Shown here in pieces: positions 31,611 to 40,500 of a DNA stretch of 64,000 bases. The translations under genes were made by a program, and so were the position numbers. This stretch comes from Methanomethylovorans hollandica DSM 15978 (lineage in GTDB: Archaea; Halobacteriota; Methanosarcinia; Methanosarcinales; Methanosarcinaceae), in assembly GCF_000328665.1 (NCBI RefSeq), contig NC_019977.1:1178001-1242000 (forward strand), given 5' to 3'. How positions within the stretch are numbered: position 1 is the stretch's first letter; every line of letters starts with the position of its first letter. The notes under the pieces were generated by a model. It was not told the DNA's origin. It worked only from the letters and a program-made list of their open reading frames with translations, and ran no database searches.

Positions 31611-32570
31611 ATGATATTAGAGGGCATTGCTTTTCCATTAGACACACTAAACAAGAACGGCTGGGGCATCCCCTCCTCTGATGCCGACAATGCTATCTCT
31701 TCTCTCAAAAACGCTGTAGTCCGGGTCTGTTCTCGCAATGATCCCCACGGCTGTGATATCTCCGAAGATCCTAAAGCAGAAATAGGTAGAGTGCTAGATG
31801 CCTGGAAGGACGGGTCTAATGTATATACCAAAGTAGAGATTACAGATTCGGTAGCAGCAGCCAAAGTTAAAGAAGGAACCTGGCAGAAAAAGTGGAGCGT
31901 ATACGGCAAAGCAGGCGCAATAAACGAGGGATGGACTAACGGAGCGTCACTAAAATCTATTACGCTTGTGACAAATCCAGCATGGGATCAATCCTCATTT
32001 GATGTGGCTGCCTCTGCTGAAGATCCCAAATTACTATTTTTCAATGATTTTTCAATAACAGCTTCGGTAGGTAATACCATGGACGACAACAACATAACAC
32101 CACCCGGCGGGGCAATACCTGCCGAATTTGAGCAGCGTATGGCTGACTCACAGAAACAGATCGATACTCTCATTGTAGAGAGGAAGGCACTTGCTGAGCA
32201 GGTAGATGCTCTCACTAAAGAGAGAGATGAACTAAAAACTGTAGCAGCGTCACTGAAAGAAGAGACAGGCAAAATGGTCTCAATGGATGAAGTCAAGCAG
32301 ATGATCGCTGCAGCAAAAGCAGAAGATCGGGAACAGCAGGCTCACGAAGCCGCTCTTGTGAAACTCACAGCAGCAAGAGCAGAGCTTGGGCTTGAGACCA
32401 AAGCAGAGGCATACTCTGAACTTAGCGCATCAGCAATTGAAGAGGCCGCAGCAGAATGGGGTCAGGTACAGATATCAGCATCAGCAAATCAGATCAAATA
32501 TCCTTCTACTGTCCCCGCAAACAGTGCCAGGCTTAAGGTATTCGATCCATTCACAGGGGGATACGTATAA
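31611..32570 (+). CDS. Capsid maturation protease / scaffold-like protein
   Basis: From ATG 31611 (MILEGIAFPLDTLNKNGWGI) the 319-residue protein has an N-terminal domain of about 140 residues ending LKSITLVTNPAWDQSSF, typical of XkdF-like prohead proteases, then a coiled-coil scaffold (MADSQKQIDTLIVERKALAE). A longer frame from 31563 is excluded because the promoter lies there. The N-terminal 100 residues have a close relative in the remnant at 61.8-62.1 kb. It should template and process the prohead before the capsid gene. Confidence 0.75.
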   Translation: MILEGIAFPLDTLNKNGWGIPSSDADNAISSLKNAVVRVCSRNDPHGCDISEDPKAEIGRVLDAWKDGSNVYTKVEITDSVAAAKVKEGTWQKKWSVYGKAGAINEGWTNGASLKSITLVTNPAWDQSSFDVAASAEDPKLLFFNDFSITASVGNTMDDNNITPPGGAIPAEFEQRMADSQKQIDTLIVERKALAEQVDALTKERDELKTVAASLKEETGKMVSMDEVKQMIAAAKAEDREQQAHEAALVKLTAARAELGLETKAEAYSELSASAIEEAAAEWGQVQISASANQIKYPSTVPANSARLKVFDPFTGGYV

Positions 32571-33034
32571 TGGTACAGTTAGGATTCAGGAAACCAACTA
32601 ACAAGTGGAGCCAGGGCGGTGCTCTGGGTGTCGAATATTTCAAAGTTGGCGCAAACGCTACCGCAGCAAAAATGCTTCCGGGCATAGCGGTAATCAAAGA
32701 TGCTAATGATTTCAGTGTCAAGGAATCAGGCAGCTTAGGCAGCACAATTGGGGTGCTCGGATACGATGAGACTCCAGCACAGTACAGGCCAACTACCAGC
32801 TCTACAGCATACGCATTAGGCGACCACGTAGCAGTGCACAGAGGCGCAGGACGCAGGCAGAAGATGTGGCTCACTACCTCACAGACTATAGTGATAGGTC
32901 AGCCTCTGATGGTGACCACAGACGGCTATCTCACAGCAGCCACAGCAGGAACTCATGACGTATACTGTGATGCAGCCGAAAGTGTGACAACCACAAGTGC
33001 TGCTGCTGCAATCTGGGTAATTACAAGGAAGTGA
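32570..33034 (+). CDS. Head decoration-like protein
   Basis: The 154-residue protein contains VGANATAAKMLPGIAVIKD and TDGYLTAATAGTHDVYCDA, reminiscent of the DUF2190/head-stabilising proteins encoded directly before major capsid genes. It overlaps the protease stop by one base. It would strengthen the mature capsid. Confidence 0.6.
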   Translation: MVQLGFRKPTNKWSQGGALGVEYFKVGANATAAKMLPGIAVIKDANDFSVKESGSLGSTIGVLGYDETPAQYRPTTSSTAYALGDHVAVHRGAGRRQKMWLTTSQTIVIGQPLMVTTDGYLTAATAGTHDVYCDAAESVTTTSAAAAIWVITRK

Positions 33035-33041
33035 TTGAAAC

Positions 33042-33962
33042 ATGGTCAACGCATTAGCAAATCTTAAAAATCAGTGGGATAAAGACATCGCTCCTACTCT
33101 GTATGCTCAGGATATCAGCAAGCAGCTCATGCCAATAAACCCACAGCTCTCTAATCAGGGTCTGGGAGTTCTTAGCATTGACTCTCTAAAATACGTAGCA
33201 AGAGGCAGCGCAAGCATTAACTACGACATTCAGCAGGACATAGAGGATACTGTTGACATTGCACTGGCAAACCTGAAAATCCCTGTCCAGCAGGACGACA
33301 CCAAGATCAGGCGCAGAGATTGGGAAGCATACGTAAAGCAGGGTATCCCTATCAGCTCAGATCTTGCTCAGGACATGGCTGCAAATATCGCTGTACAGCG
33401 CACTACTCTTGTAGTGGATGGCTGGAAACCAGACGGGACAAATTACGATATCAAAGGCATGTACCAGGTAGCAAACAACACTGTTGCAGGAGCCGATTTT
33501 GATACTTTCGGCAACGCATACAAAACAGTAGCAGCCTGCCTTAAGGAGCTCAAGACTGACAAGATTTACAGTCCTGGGTATAACCTTGTGCTGGCTGGTC
33601 TGAACTACGCTGAACTTATGGGGTCTATCTCCACAAACGGAGTGTCAGAGGCTCAGATGGTCATAGACCTGCTCAACAGAGATGCACCTCCAGGCACACA
33701 GCCAGGTAGGATCTTTGAGGGAACTGATCTTGCGGCAGGTACGGGAATGGTTGCACCTATCGCAGCTCAGGCAAACCTCAGATATTTTGACCTGATCGAG
33801 ACCCAGGAGCCTATTAACCATCTTTGGTTTGAGGATGGCAACGAGGTATCTGGAGACATCAAAGCTAGGCAGATAGGCGCAATGGTTCCCAGGTTCAAGC
33901 ACCTAGTGGGCGGTAAGGATAATTGTGTCTGTACAATCAGCTCTGGTCTGGACAGCTCTTAA
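33042..33962 (+). CDS. Major capsid protein, HK97-fold (encapsulin-like branch)
   Basis: The 306-residue protein sits in the standard place after protease and decoration genes. It has an N-terminal arm (DKDIAPTLYAQDISKQLMPI), an E-loop-like region (INYDIQQDIEDTVDIALA), DFDTFGNAYKTVAACLKELK and a closing beta domain (GDIKARQIGAMVPRFKHLVG). Several hundred copies would form the icosahedral shell. The fold is inferred from pattern and context rather than a clear motif. Confidence 0.75.
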   Translation: MVNALANLKNQWDKDIAPTLYAQDISKQLMPINPQLSNQGLGVLSIDSLKYVARGSASINYDIQQDIEDTVDIALANLKIPVQQDDTKIRRRDWEAYVKQGIPISSDLAQDMAANIAVQRTTLVVDGWKPDGTNYDIKGMYQVANNTVAGADFDTFGNAYKTVAACLKELKTDKIYSPGYNLVLAGLNYAELMGSISTNGVSEAQMVIDLLNRDAPPGTQPGRIFEGTDLAAGTGMVAPIAAQANLRYFDLIETQEPINHLWFEDGNEVSGDIKARQIGAMVPRFKHLVGGKDNCVCTISSGLDSS

Positions 33963-33977
33963 GCGGAGTGATATCAG

Positions 33978-34217
33978 ATGAGGCTACGGTGTACGATTGG
34001 ATCTATGCATATCCTCAGTCGGAGGACTGTTTACAACCGGGGAGACGAGTTTGAAATGGAGGCAACGAAAGCTGCCTCTCTTATCTCCTCTGGCTATGCT
34101 GTCACGGTTGAAGAGATTGCAGTAGAGCCAGTCAAAGAACCAGAAGCAGAGCCCGTTGAAGGACATATTGAAACCACAAAACCAACTCCAAAAAGATCAC
34201 GTTCTCATAAGAGGTAA
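33978..34217 (+). CDS. Small connector-region hypothetical protein
   Basis: The 79-residue protein starts MRLRCTIGSMHILSRRTVYN with a small beta motif (RGDEFEMEATKAASLISSGYA) found in short phage head-joining proteins, followed by a Pro/Glu-rich tail and a basic end. It follows the capsid gene by 15 bases. Confidence 0.5.
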   Translation: MRLRCTIGSMHILSRRTVYNRGDEFEMEATKAASLISSGYAVTVEEIAVEPVKEPEAEPVEGHIETTKPTPKRSRSHKR

Positions 34218-34222
34218 GCAGT

Positions 34223-34621
34223 ATGGCAATGTGTACTGTCGCTGATGTTAAGGCTATAGTGTCACCAAAAACGGTTACTGATGCTGAAATCACTAGCATC
34301 ATTGCTCTAGTTTCTGGGGATATAGCAGCCGACACTGGAGCTAGTACTAGCTCTACAGACAGTACACTAGTCAGGGCGTGTATTCATTACTCTGCTGCAA
34401 TCACGTTGCAGAGAATGAAATACACAGGCGAACTGGCTTCTCAGAGGCAGATAGGCGACAGCATGAGGTCTAATAATGTAGATGCTCAAATCGCTTATCA
34501 CAACGAGAAGGCCCAGTACTTCATAAACAAATACGTTTCTGCAAATTATGATGAGTACACGATCATATCGGGCAGGATCGGGATAGGCGAAGTAGACAAC
34601 GAGGTGCTCTATGAATACTGA
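34223..34621 (+). CDS. Head-tail connector (adaptor) protein
   Basis: The 132-residue, helical protein (TVADVKAIVSPKTVTDAEIT, SIIALVSGDIAADTGAS, ACIHYSAAITLQRMKYTGEL) matches the gp6/gp15-like adaptor proteins that sit below the portal. It overlaps the next gene by 11 bases. Confidence 0.65.
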   Translation: MAMCTVADVKAIVSPKTVTDAEITSIIALVSGDIAADTGASTSSTDSTLVRACIHYSAAITLQRMKYTGELASQRQIGDSMRSNNVDAQIAYHNEKAQYFINKYVSANYDEYTIISGRIGIGEVDNEVLYEY

Positions 34622-34961
34622 TATCCTAATCCACACCTGCTCAATCCTCCATACCGTACCTGTCTCCCAAAACAAATATGGAGAAGAGGTAAGAGGCGGT
34701 CTACCTGTCTCCTCTGCATGCCGATTCTACACATCTCGCAGGATACCAGGGAGGATGTCCTCGGTTGGTATCGGAGAGTTTCATATTGATACACCTAAAC
34801 TTGCCCTTCCAGCTACTGCTACTGTTACAGAGAACGATATTATCACAAGCTCTGTTATGTCTTTTACAGGGCCGTACAGGGTCAGCCACGTCAATCCGCT
34901 TGCTGACTTGTACTCTAGTACTCTTGACCACATAGAGTGTGAGTTGGAGGCGATTGAATGA
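34611..34961 (+). CDS. Head closure (stopper) protein
   Basis: The 116-residue protein is a beta-barrel type (ILIHTCSILHTVPVSQNKYG, EEVRGGLPVSSACRFY, FTGPYRVSHVNPL) as in head-tail joining or stopper proteins. Its order adaptor, stopper, gp10-like, terminator is standard for siphoviruses. Confidence 0.6.
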   Translation: MNTDILIHTCSILHTVPVSQNKYGEEVRGGLPVSSACRFYTSRRIPGRMSSVGIGEFHIDTPKLALPATATVTENDIITSSVMSFTGPYRVSHVNPLADLYSSTLDHIECELEAIE

Positions 34962-35197
34962 ACCAGCCCGTAACTCATGCAGAGTGCCAGGCACGCATGG
35001 AGATACTCGAACAGAAGATGCATACCTGCATGAAGGAGGACAAAACCGACTTCAAGGACACCATTACTGATGTGGAGGAATGGGTCGGGAAACTAGAGTC
35101 TAAAATGGACTACATGATATACGGCCTGCTGTTCCTAGCATTAGAAGGCTTCGTAGGGCTTATAATCACAATATTCACTCTGTCTGGGGGGATCTAA
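34958..35197 (+). CDS. XhlA/holin-like coiled-coil membrane protein
   Basis: The 79-residue protein has a coiled coil (EILEQKMHTCMKEDKTDFKD ... WVGKLESKMDYM) and one C-terminal membrane helix (YGLLFLALEGFVGLIITIF). This layout resembles the XhlA/haemolysin family seen with phage lysis genes. It lies in the connector block rather than at the end of the tail module, which is unusual. Role in lysis is a guess. Confidence 0.55.
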   Translation: MNQPVTHAECQARMEILEQKMHTCMKEDKTDFKDTITDVEEWVGKLESKMDYMIYGLLFLALEGFVGLIITIFTLSGGI

Positions 35198-35631
35198 TGC
35201 CTCTACGTGTAGAAGTCCAGGGCATCGAGGAGCTCAGAGCCAAGATTAGAAACATGGGCGAAGAGCTAGCTAATGTGCTAGAGGATGCAGCCAACAAGGG
35301 GGCCATGATCGTAGTCAAAGAGGCACAGCTCAACAGTGCTAAGGGGGGCGGCTTTCCTAGCAGGATTACAGGTAATCTATTCAGAAGCATTCCTGCGGTC
35401 AGTCCGGTCACTGTATCCAAATCTCGCAATAGAGTAGAGGTAGCAGTGGGCTCCTCTGCTGAATACGCAAGGCGGCTAGAGCTCGGTTTCACTGGCACTG
35501 ACAGCCTAGGTAGACATTATCATCAATCTCCCAGGCCGTACATTAGGCCTGCTCTTGTTGCTAATAGAAATAACGTAGAGCAGGAGATGGCAAAACGTTT
35601 CCGGCAGGTTATAGGGGGCTATACTAGATGA
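35197..35631 (+). CDS. HK97 gp10-family tail component
   Basis: The 144-residue protein has VEVQGIEELRAKIRNMGEEL, AMIVVKEAQLNS, VEVAVGSSAEYARRLELGFT and PRPYIRPALVANRNNVEQEM, the standard HK97 gp10/tail-completion pattern. It probably forms a ring at the top of the tail. Confidence 0.88.
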   Translation: MPLRVEVQGIEELRAKIRNMGEELANVLEDAANKGAMIVVKEAQLNSAKGGGFPSRITGNLFRSIPAVSPVTVSKSRNRVEVAVGSSAEYARRLELGFTGTDSLGRHYHQSPRPYIRPALVANRNNVEQEMAKRFRQVIGGYTR

Positions 35632-36059
35632 CCACTATACACGGTGCTATCAGATCATTGCTGCTAGGTTCTACAGCAGTAACAGACCTAGTGAGCACTC
35701 GGATCTATCCTGTGCAGATCCCTTTCGGCACGACCTATCCGGCAATCTCAATACACGAGATCAGCGGCTTAGAGGATTATGTAGTGGGTTACGAGGCACA
35801 TAGGTATCAAGTATCCATATTCTCTGAATCATTCACTATAGCTCAGGACATTAAGCAGGCTATTAAGCTGTGTTTGAACAGATATTCAGGCACAGTAGAC
35901 GGACACAACATTAAAAGCCTGTCCTTCCTGAGCAGCCTGGAACTCTATGAGGACGAATCAAGAATGTACCATCTCCCCTTAGATTTCCAGATAGTACACT
36001 ATAACGATTCCGGGGACAACCAGCAGCCAACGCTAAACCTAGACGGTGGCAGCGCATAA
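35628..36059 (+). CDS. Tail terminator-like protein (DUF3168), ending DGGSA
   Basis: The 143-residue protein begins TIHGAIRSLLLGSTAVTDLV with RIYPVQIPFGTTYPAISIHE, typical of DUF3168 tail terminators. The last residues LDGGSA match the ends of two other virion genes. It overlaps the gp10-like gene by four bases. Confidence 0.8.
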   Translation: MTTIHGAIRSLLLGSTAVTDLVSTRIYPVQIPFGTTYPAISIHEISGLEDYVVGYEAHRYQVSIFSESFTIAQDIKQAIKLCLNRYSGTVDGHNIKSLSFLSSLELYEDESRMYHLPLDFQIVHYNDSGDNQQPTLNLDGGSA

Positions 36060-36096
36060 CGATAACTGAATAATAAACTAAACAGAGGTCTTGAAA

Positions 36097-36894
36097 ATGG
36101 TAACACAAACATCAGTACAGAAGGCTACAGCCATACGTTTTGGCTCTGGCAAGCTTGAGGTAGGCGCAACAGTAGGTACTCTTGCAGATGTGGGAGCAAT
36201 CAGAAACGCTACGTTTGCTAGGGAATTTGAGAAAGTAGAAATAATGAGCGACAATGCAGACAGAATAGCTGCAGGCATCAGAGATCATTTCGCTTTCATT
36301 GAATTTGATATGCTAGAGATCGACATGTCTAAGCTCAGTGTAATCATGGGCGGCCTGGACACCTACGCTACTGTTAACGGTACTCCTGTCGCCGTAGTCG
36401 ATGAGCCTATAACCCTCAACGGCACGGACGCAGTAAGACTGGCAAACAAAGAGGGAGACGGTACAGAGGCAGCAAGTATAGTAGTCACCAATGCCGCAGC
36501 AGTAGCAGCGGTTAGAAACACCGACTACGTCATTTCAGTAGATGCGAGCGGCTACACGACCATAGCAAGAGTGGCAGCCTCTGCAAAGCTTACGGATGGC
36601 GGCATTGCTCTTATAGACTATTCATATACACCAAACGCATCAGTGACTCTCAAGAGTGGTGGTAACACTACTATAGCTGACAAGGTCGTAAGGATTACGA
36701 ACACCAACGCAGCAGGCAAGACCCTTCAGATCACTGCCTACAAAGCTTCAATTGACGAGGGATGGAGCTACGACTTCCCGGCAGATGACGCTTATGAAGT
36801 CGGCATGGTTCACATCAAGATGAAGGCAAGGATAGACACTACCAGGACAGTGGGAGACCAGCTCTTCGCTATTGTAGATGAACAAGGAGTCTGA
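36097..36894 (+). CDS. Major tail (tube) protein
   Basis: The 265-residue protein (TAIRFGSGKLEVGATVGTLA, NATFAREFEKVEIMSDNADR, FIEFDMLEIDMSKLSVIMGG) matches tail tube proteins, with an Ig-like insert (about 95-200). The ATG at 36097 follows GAGGT by seven bases, preferred to the TTG at 36091. The gene before the chaperones and tape measure is the standard place. Confidence 0.8.
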   Translation: MVTQTSVQKATAIRFGSGKLEVGATVGTLADVGAIRNATFAREFEKVEIMSDNADRIAAGIRDHFAFIEFDMLEIDMSKLSVIMGGLDTYATVNGTPVAVVDEPITLNGTDAVRLANKEGDGTEAASIVVTNAAAVAAVRNTDYVISVDASGYTTIARVAASAKLTDGGIALIDYSYTPNASVTLKSGGNTTIADKVVRITNTNAAGKTLQITAYKASIDEGWSYDFPADDAYEVGMVHIKMKARIDTTRTVGDQLFAIVDEQGV

Positions 36895-36899
36895 TCTGC

Positions 36900-37229
36900 A
36901 TGGATTCTGTGAAAACATTTGGCGGTCTGCTTCCTGAGAAGCGCATAGCAATAATAGCTAATAGAGAGATAGACGTGAGCAGGATCCCCTCACGTTTTAC
37001 TCTTGAGATGATGAATGCTACAAGAGGAGGAGTAGATTACTCAGTCGTTGTGAAAATAATTGCAGACATCTGCTCTAAGAATGCTCCTGAAATTACTCCT
37101 GATTTCCTTCTCGATAATCTGGGGATAGATGAGATCAATGAATTAGTAGAGTACATGATGGAGCCAGTCACCCAGAAAGCCAAAGCTAAGATGGCAGAGG
37201 CAGCAGGTGCAGACCCAAAAAACTCGTAA
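36900..37229 (+). CDS. Tail assembly chaperone (G-like)
   Basis: The 109-residue helical, acidic protein (RIPSRFTLEMMNATRGGVDY ... ITPDFLLDNLGIDEINELVE) is in the place of lambda G between tube and tape measure. It ends ADPKNS. The heptamer A AAA AAC at 37217-37223 just before its stop allows a -1 shift into the next frame. Confidence 0.75.
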   Translation: MDSVKTFGGLLPEKRIAIIANREIDVSRIPSRFTLEMMNATRGGVDYSVVVKIIADICSKNAPEITPDFLLDNLGIDEINELVEYMMEPVTQKAKAKMAEAAGADPKNS

Positions 37230-37255
37230 CCTTTGCGGAAATATACGCATCGGTT
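37217..37255 (+). promoter_or_regulatory. Predicted -1 ribosomal frameshift site
   Basis: A AAA AAC (37217-37223) is in the correct phase with the upstream frame. Four bases later AACC-TT-TGCG ... CGCA-TC-GGTT (37228-37255) can form a stem with a small symmetric internal loop. The -1 frame is open from the heptamer through the next gene to 37513, giving a fusion of about 204 residues. Confidence 0.7.
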
Positions 37256-37513
37256 GGCTCTATGTATGGTTGGGCAACTCCCGATTATTTGCTCAACCAT
37301 ATGAGCCTCGTTGAAATCCTCGATTATTACGAAAATGGGATCAAATTCGAGGAGTCAAAGGCTCAGATCCTGGTAGGTACTCTTGCGAAAGCAATGCACA
37401 GCGGCTCTGATGATCCCAAGAAACCAGCTAAGCGGATATACAGAGAAGAGCCAGAGCAGACCCCTGACCGTAAAGCCCTGTATGAACAATTCGGAGACCT
37501 GATAAAAACATGA
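37223..37513 (+). CDS. Tail assembly chaperone C-terminal part (T-like), reached by frameshift
   Basis: The T-like part (LVTFAEIYASVGSMYGWATP ... EILDYYENGIKFEE) lacks a good start of its own: ATG 37262 has no ribosome site and would lose part of the frame. It is best read as the C-terminal extension of the preceding gene. In tailed phages the G and GT forms coat the tape measure during tail assembly. The stop overlaps the tape-measure start. Confidence 0.7.
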   Translation, partial: LVTFAEIYASVGSMYGWATPDYLLNHMSLVEILDYYENGIKFEESKAQILVGTLAKAMHSGSDDPKKPAKRIYREEPEQTPDRKALYEQFGDLIKT

Positions 37514-40500
37514 GCGGTGTACTCGAAACCCTGTCAGTAAACGTTGTTGGTGAAATATCAGACGTAACCAACGCATTCAATCAGCTAGATCAGCGAGTCG
37601 CAGGGTTTGGGAGATCTATGCAGACAATGGGCTCCCAGCTGCAGGGCATGGGTACGTCTATGTCCCTTGCAGTCACCGCTCCGTTAATGGCTATCGGGGG
37701 GCTGGGTCTCAAGACTGCTGTTGATTTTGATGACGCAATGAGGCAAGTGCAGGCCGTCACTGGATCAACGGGCGACTCTCTTGATATCCTCCGAGATGCA
37801 GCGCTTAGGATGGGCGCTGATACAGCATTCTCTAGCTCACAAGCAGCAGAGGCAATGCTACAGCTTGGGCAAGCTGGATTTTCTACTGATGAAATATTAA
37901 GCTCTACTGAGCAAGTGCTATCCCTAGCAAGTGCCGGAGCTCTTGATCTTGGTACAGCAGCAGGCATTACGGCTAATGCTCTTATGGGTTTTGGCATGGA
38001 AGCAGACCAGACGCAGCGAGTAGTAGACCTGCTGGCTATAGGCGCATCTATTTCTACAACTGATGTACAAGGGCTAGGGCTTGCGCTTTCTTATGTTGCT
38101 CCTGTCGCTAATGCTATGGGTATGAGCATTGAAGAGACTACCTCCCTTATAGCAGGTCTGTCTAATGCTGGTATTGAGGGAGAGAGAGCAGGCACAGCTC
38201 TTAGAGGGGCTATAGAGAGGCTGGCCGTACCCACTGATGAAGCAGCCGGGGTACTTCACGGTTACGGGATTGAGCTAGATATGGTCAACCCGGCAACAAC
38301 CAGCTTCACTGAGATTCTGGAGGTACTGGCAAAAGCAGGTATGTCAGCCGCTGACGTAATGGCGGTATTTGGGGTCAACTCTGGGCCCGGAGTACTAGCA
38401 CTGTTAGGGCAGGGTACTCCTGCTATAGAGGCTCAGACGGCAGCCCTTACAGAATCAGCTGGCGCAGCCAAAACAATGGCTGACACAATGGAGGGCGGTG
38501 CAGGTGGAGCAATCAGACAGCTACAGGGATCTATAGAAACATTACAGATCACAATAGGGGATCTTATAGCAGATGCCCTGCTGCCCTGGATAGACAGAGC
38601 TACAGAGCTATTCAATCAGCTCTCTTCTCTTCCTACTCCTTTATTACAAAACATCATAATGATAGCAGGGCTAGCGGCTGCAATTGGCCCTGCGCTTATT
38701 GCTTTTGGTACTCTGATTAAGTCGACAGGTACTATAATCACATTGTTCTCAGGTCTGCCTATCCTATTCGGTCCGGTGGGTCTGGCTCTTGCAGGTATAG
38801 CAACAGCAGCAGCCATTGTATACACGAATTGGGATAGAGTAGGCCCCTGGTTAGTTCAACAGTTTGAGAACCTAAGAGGGGTAGCTCTTGCCCTTCTGGA
38901 GAGAGTACAATCGCTAGTTAGAGACGGGTTTGAGTATATCTCTAATTGGTGGAGTGCTAACGGCAGAGCGGTACTAGATGCACTGATAGCAGCATTCCAG
39001 AGAACAGTAGCGTTTATTACTCCTGTCTACGAGGCTGTACGAAATCTTGTACTCAATGCACTCACTCTAATCAGCGCATGGTGGACGCAGAACGGCAGCG
39101 GAGTAATGGAGACGCTGAGAGCTGCGTTCGATAGAATACAGGCGGCTGCTATCCCTCTAATTACTACTATTAGGGATCTTGTAGAACGAGCCCTCACGGG
39201 AATTAGCACATGGTGGACTGGAAACGGTAACGGGGTAATGAATGCGCTTAATGCTGCTTTTACGTGGATCATAGATACTGGCTCACAGCTTATTGCAGTA
39301 GTGCTTGATCTCGCTAACAGAGGGCTTATAGCTATCAGCAATTGGTGGAGTGCTAACGGTAATACCGTAATGACGGCTCTTAATACTGCGTTTACATGGC
39401 TGATTACAACGGGTTCAGACCTCATAGACACAGTATGGGATCTAGCAACCAGAGGGTTCACTGCTATTAGCAATTGGTGGAGTGCTAACGGAGAGTCTAC
39501 GCTTAACACACTGTGGCAAAAAATCAATGATCTATATGATGCAATCGAGCCACTTATCCCTATCGTAGTCGAATTTGTGCGGGATGGACTGGAGAAGATT
39601 AGTGCATGGTGGACAGCGAACGGGCAGGACACACTCGATGCAATACAGAAGCTCACAGATGCAGCAGAGTGGCTGTTCGACAATGTTCTCATTCCTGCAA
39701 TTAATACACTTCAGATCATACTGCCTCCCATAATAGACAGTATCAAATCCTGGTGGGATACTTTAGGGGATGCTTTAGAGTTCATTGTAGACCTCATCAA
39801 TGGAGACTGGGCGGACGCTTGGGAAAACATACAGGCATCCGTATCAGAAGCGTATGAGGACATCAAAAACATATGGGGAACCGGGGCACTTGCAGAGGTA
39901 ATAGGGGTAGTATGGGATGCAGTCGGCCTAGACACTTCTACTGCATGGGACGATATAGAGACCGATATTACTGATACATGGGACGATATCAAAGAGGCTC
40001 TGACCGACAAGGACGGTACATTTAGGACATCAGTGGTTACATTCTGGAAATTGATTAGAGGGGATATCAAAACCGAAGCAGACGGGATAGGGACAGACGC
40101 TAACACCTCCTTCTCTGGGCTATCTACTACAGTCTCAACCCACATGAGCGGCATATCTGCCTCTGTCTCTACAGCATGGAACTCTATCCGGCAGTCCATA
40201 TCAGAGAGATTGACAGCCATCCGGGCTGATACAAGCACAGCATGGACGAACATTCAAACCTCGGTTTCCACGTCCCTAAACTCAATCAGAGTAACAGTAA
40301 GCAATGCCTGGAACACAATGCGCACAGACATTACTACTGCATTGAATTCAATAAGAACAACAGTAGGCACTGCCTGGAGCGCAATACAAACAAATGTCTC
40401 TACTGCACTCAATAGCATCAGGACAACGTCTACAACTATCTGGAATAATATACAAACCTCAATTACAACCTCACTCAATTCAATCCGAACCACATCAACA

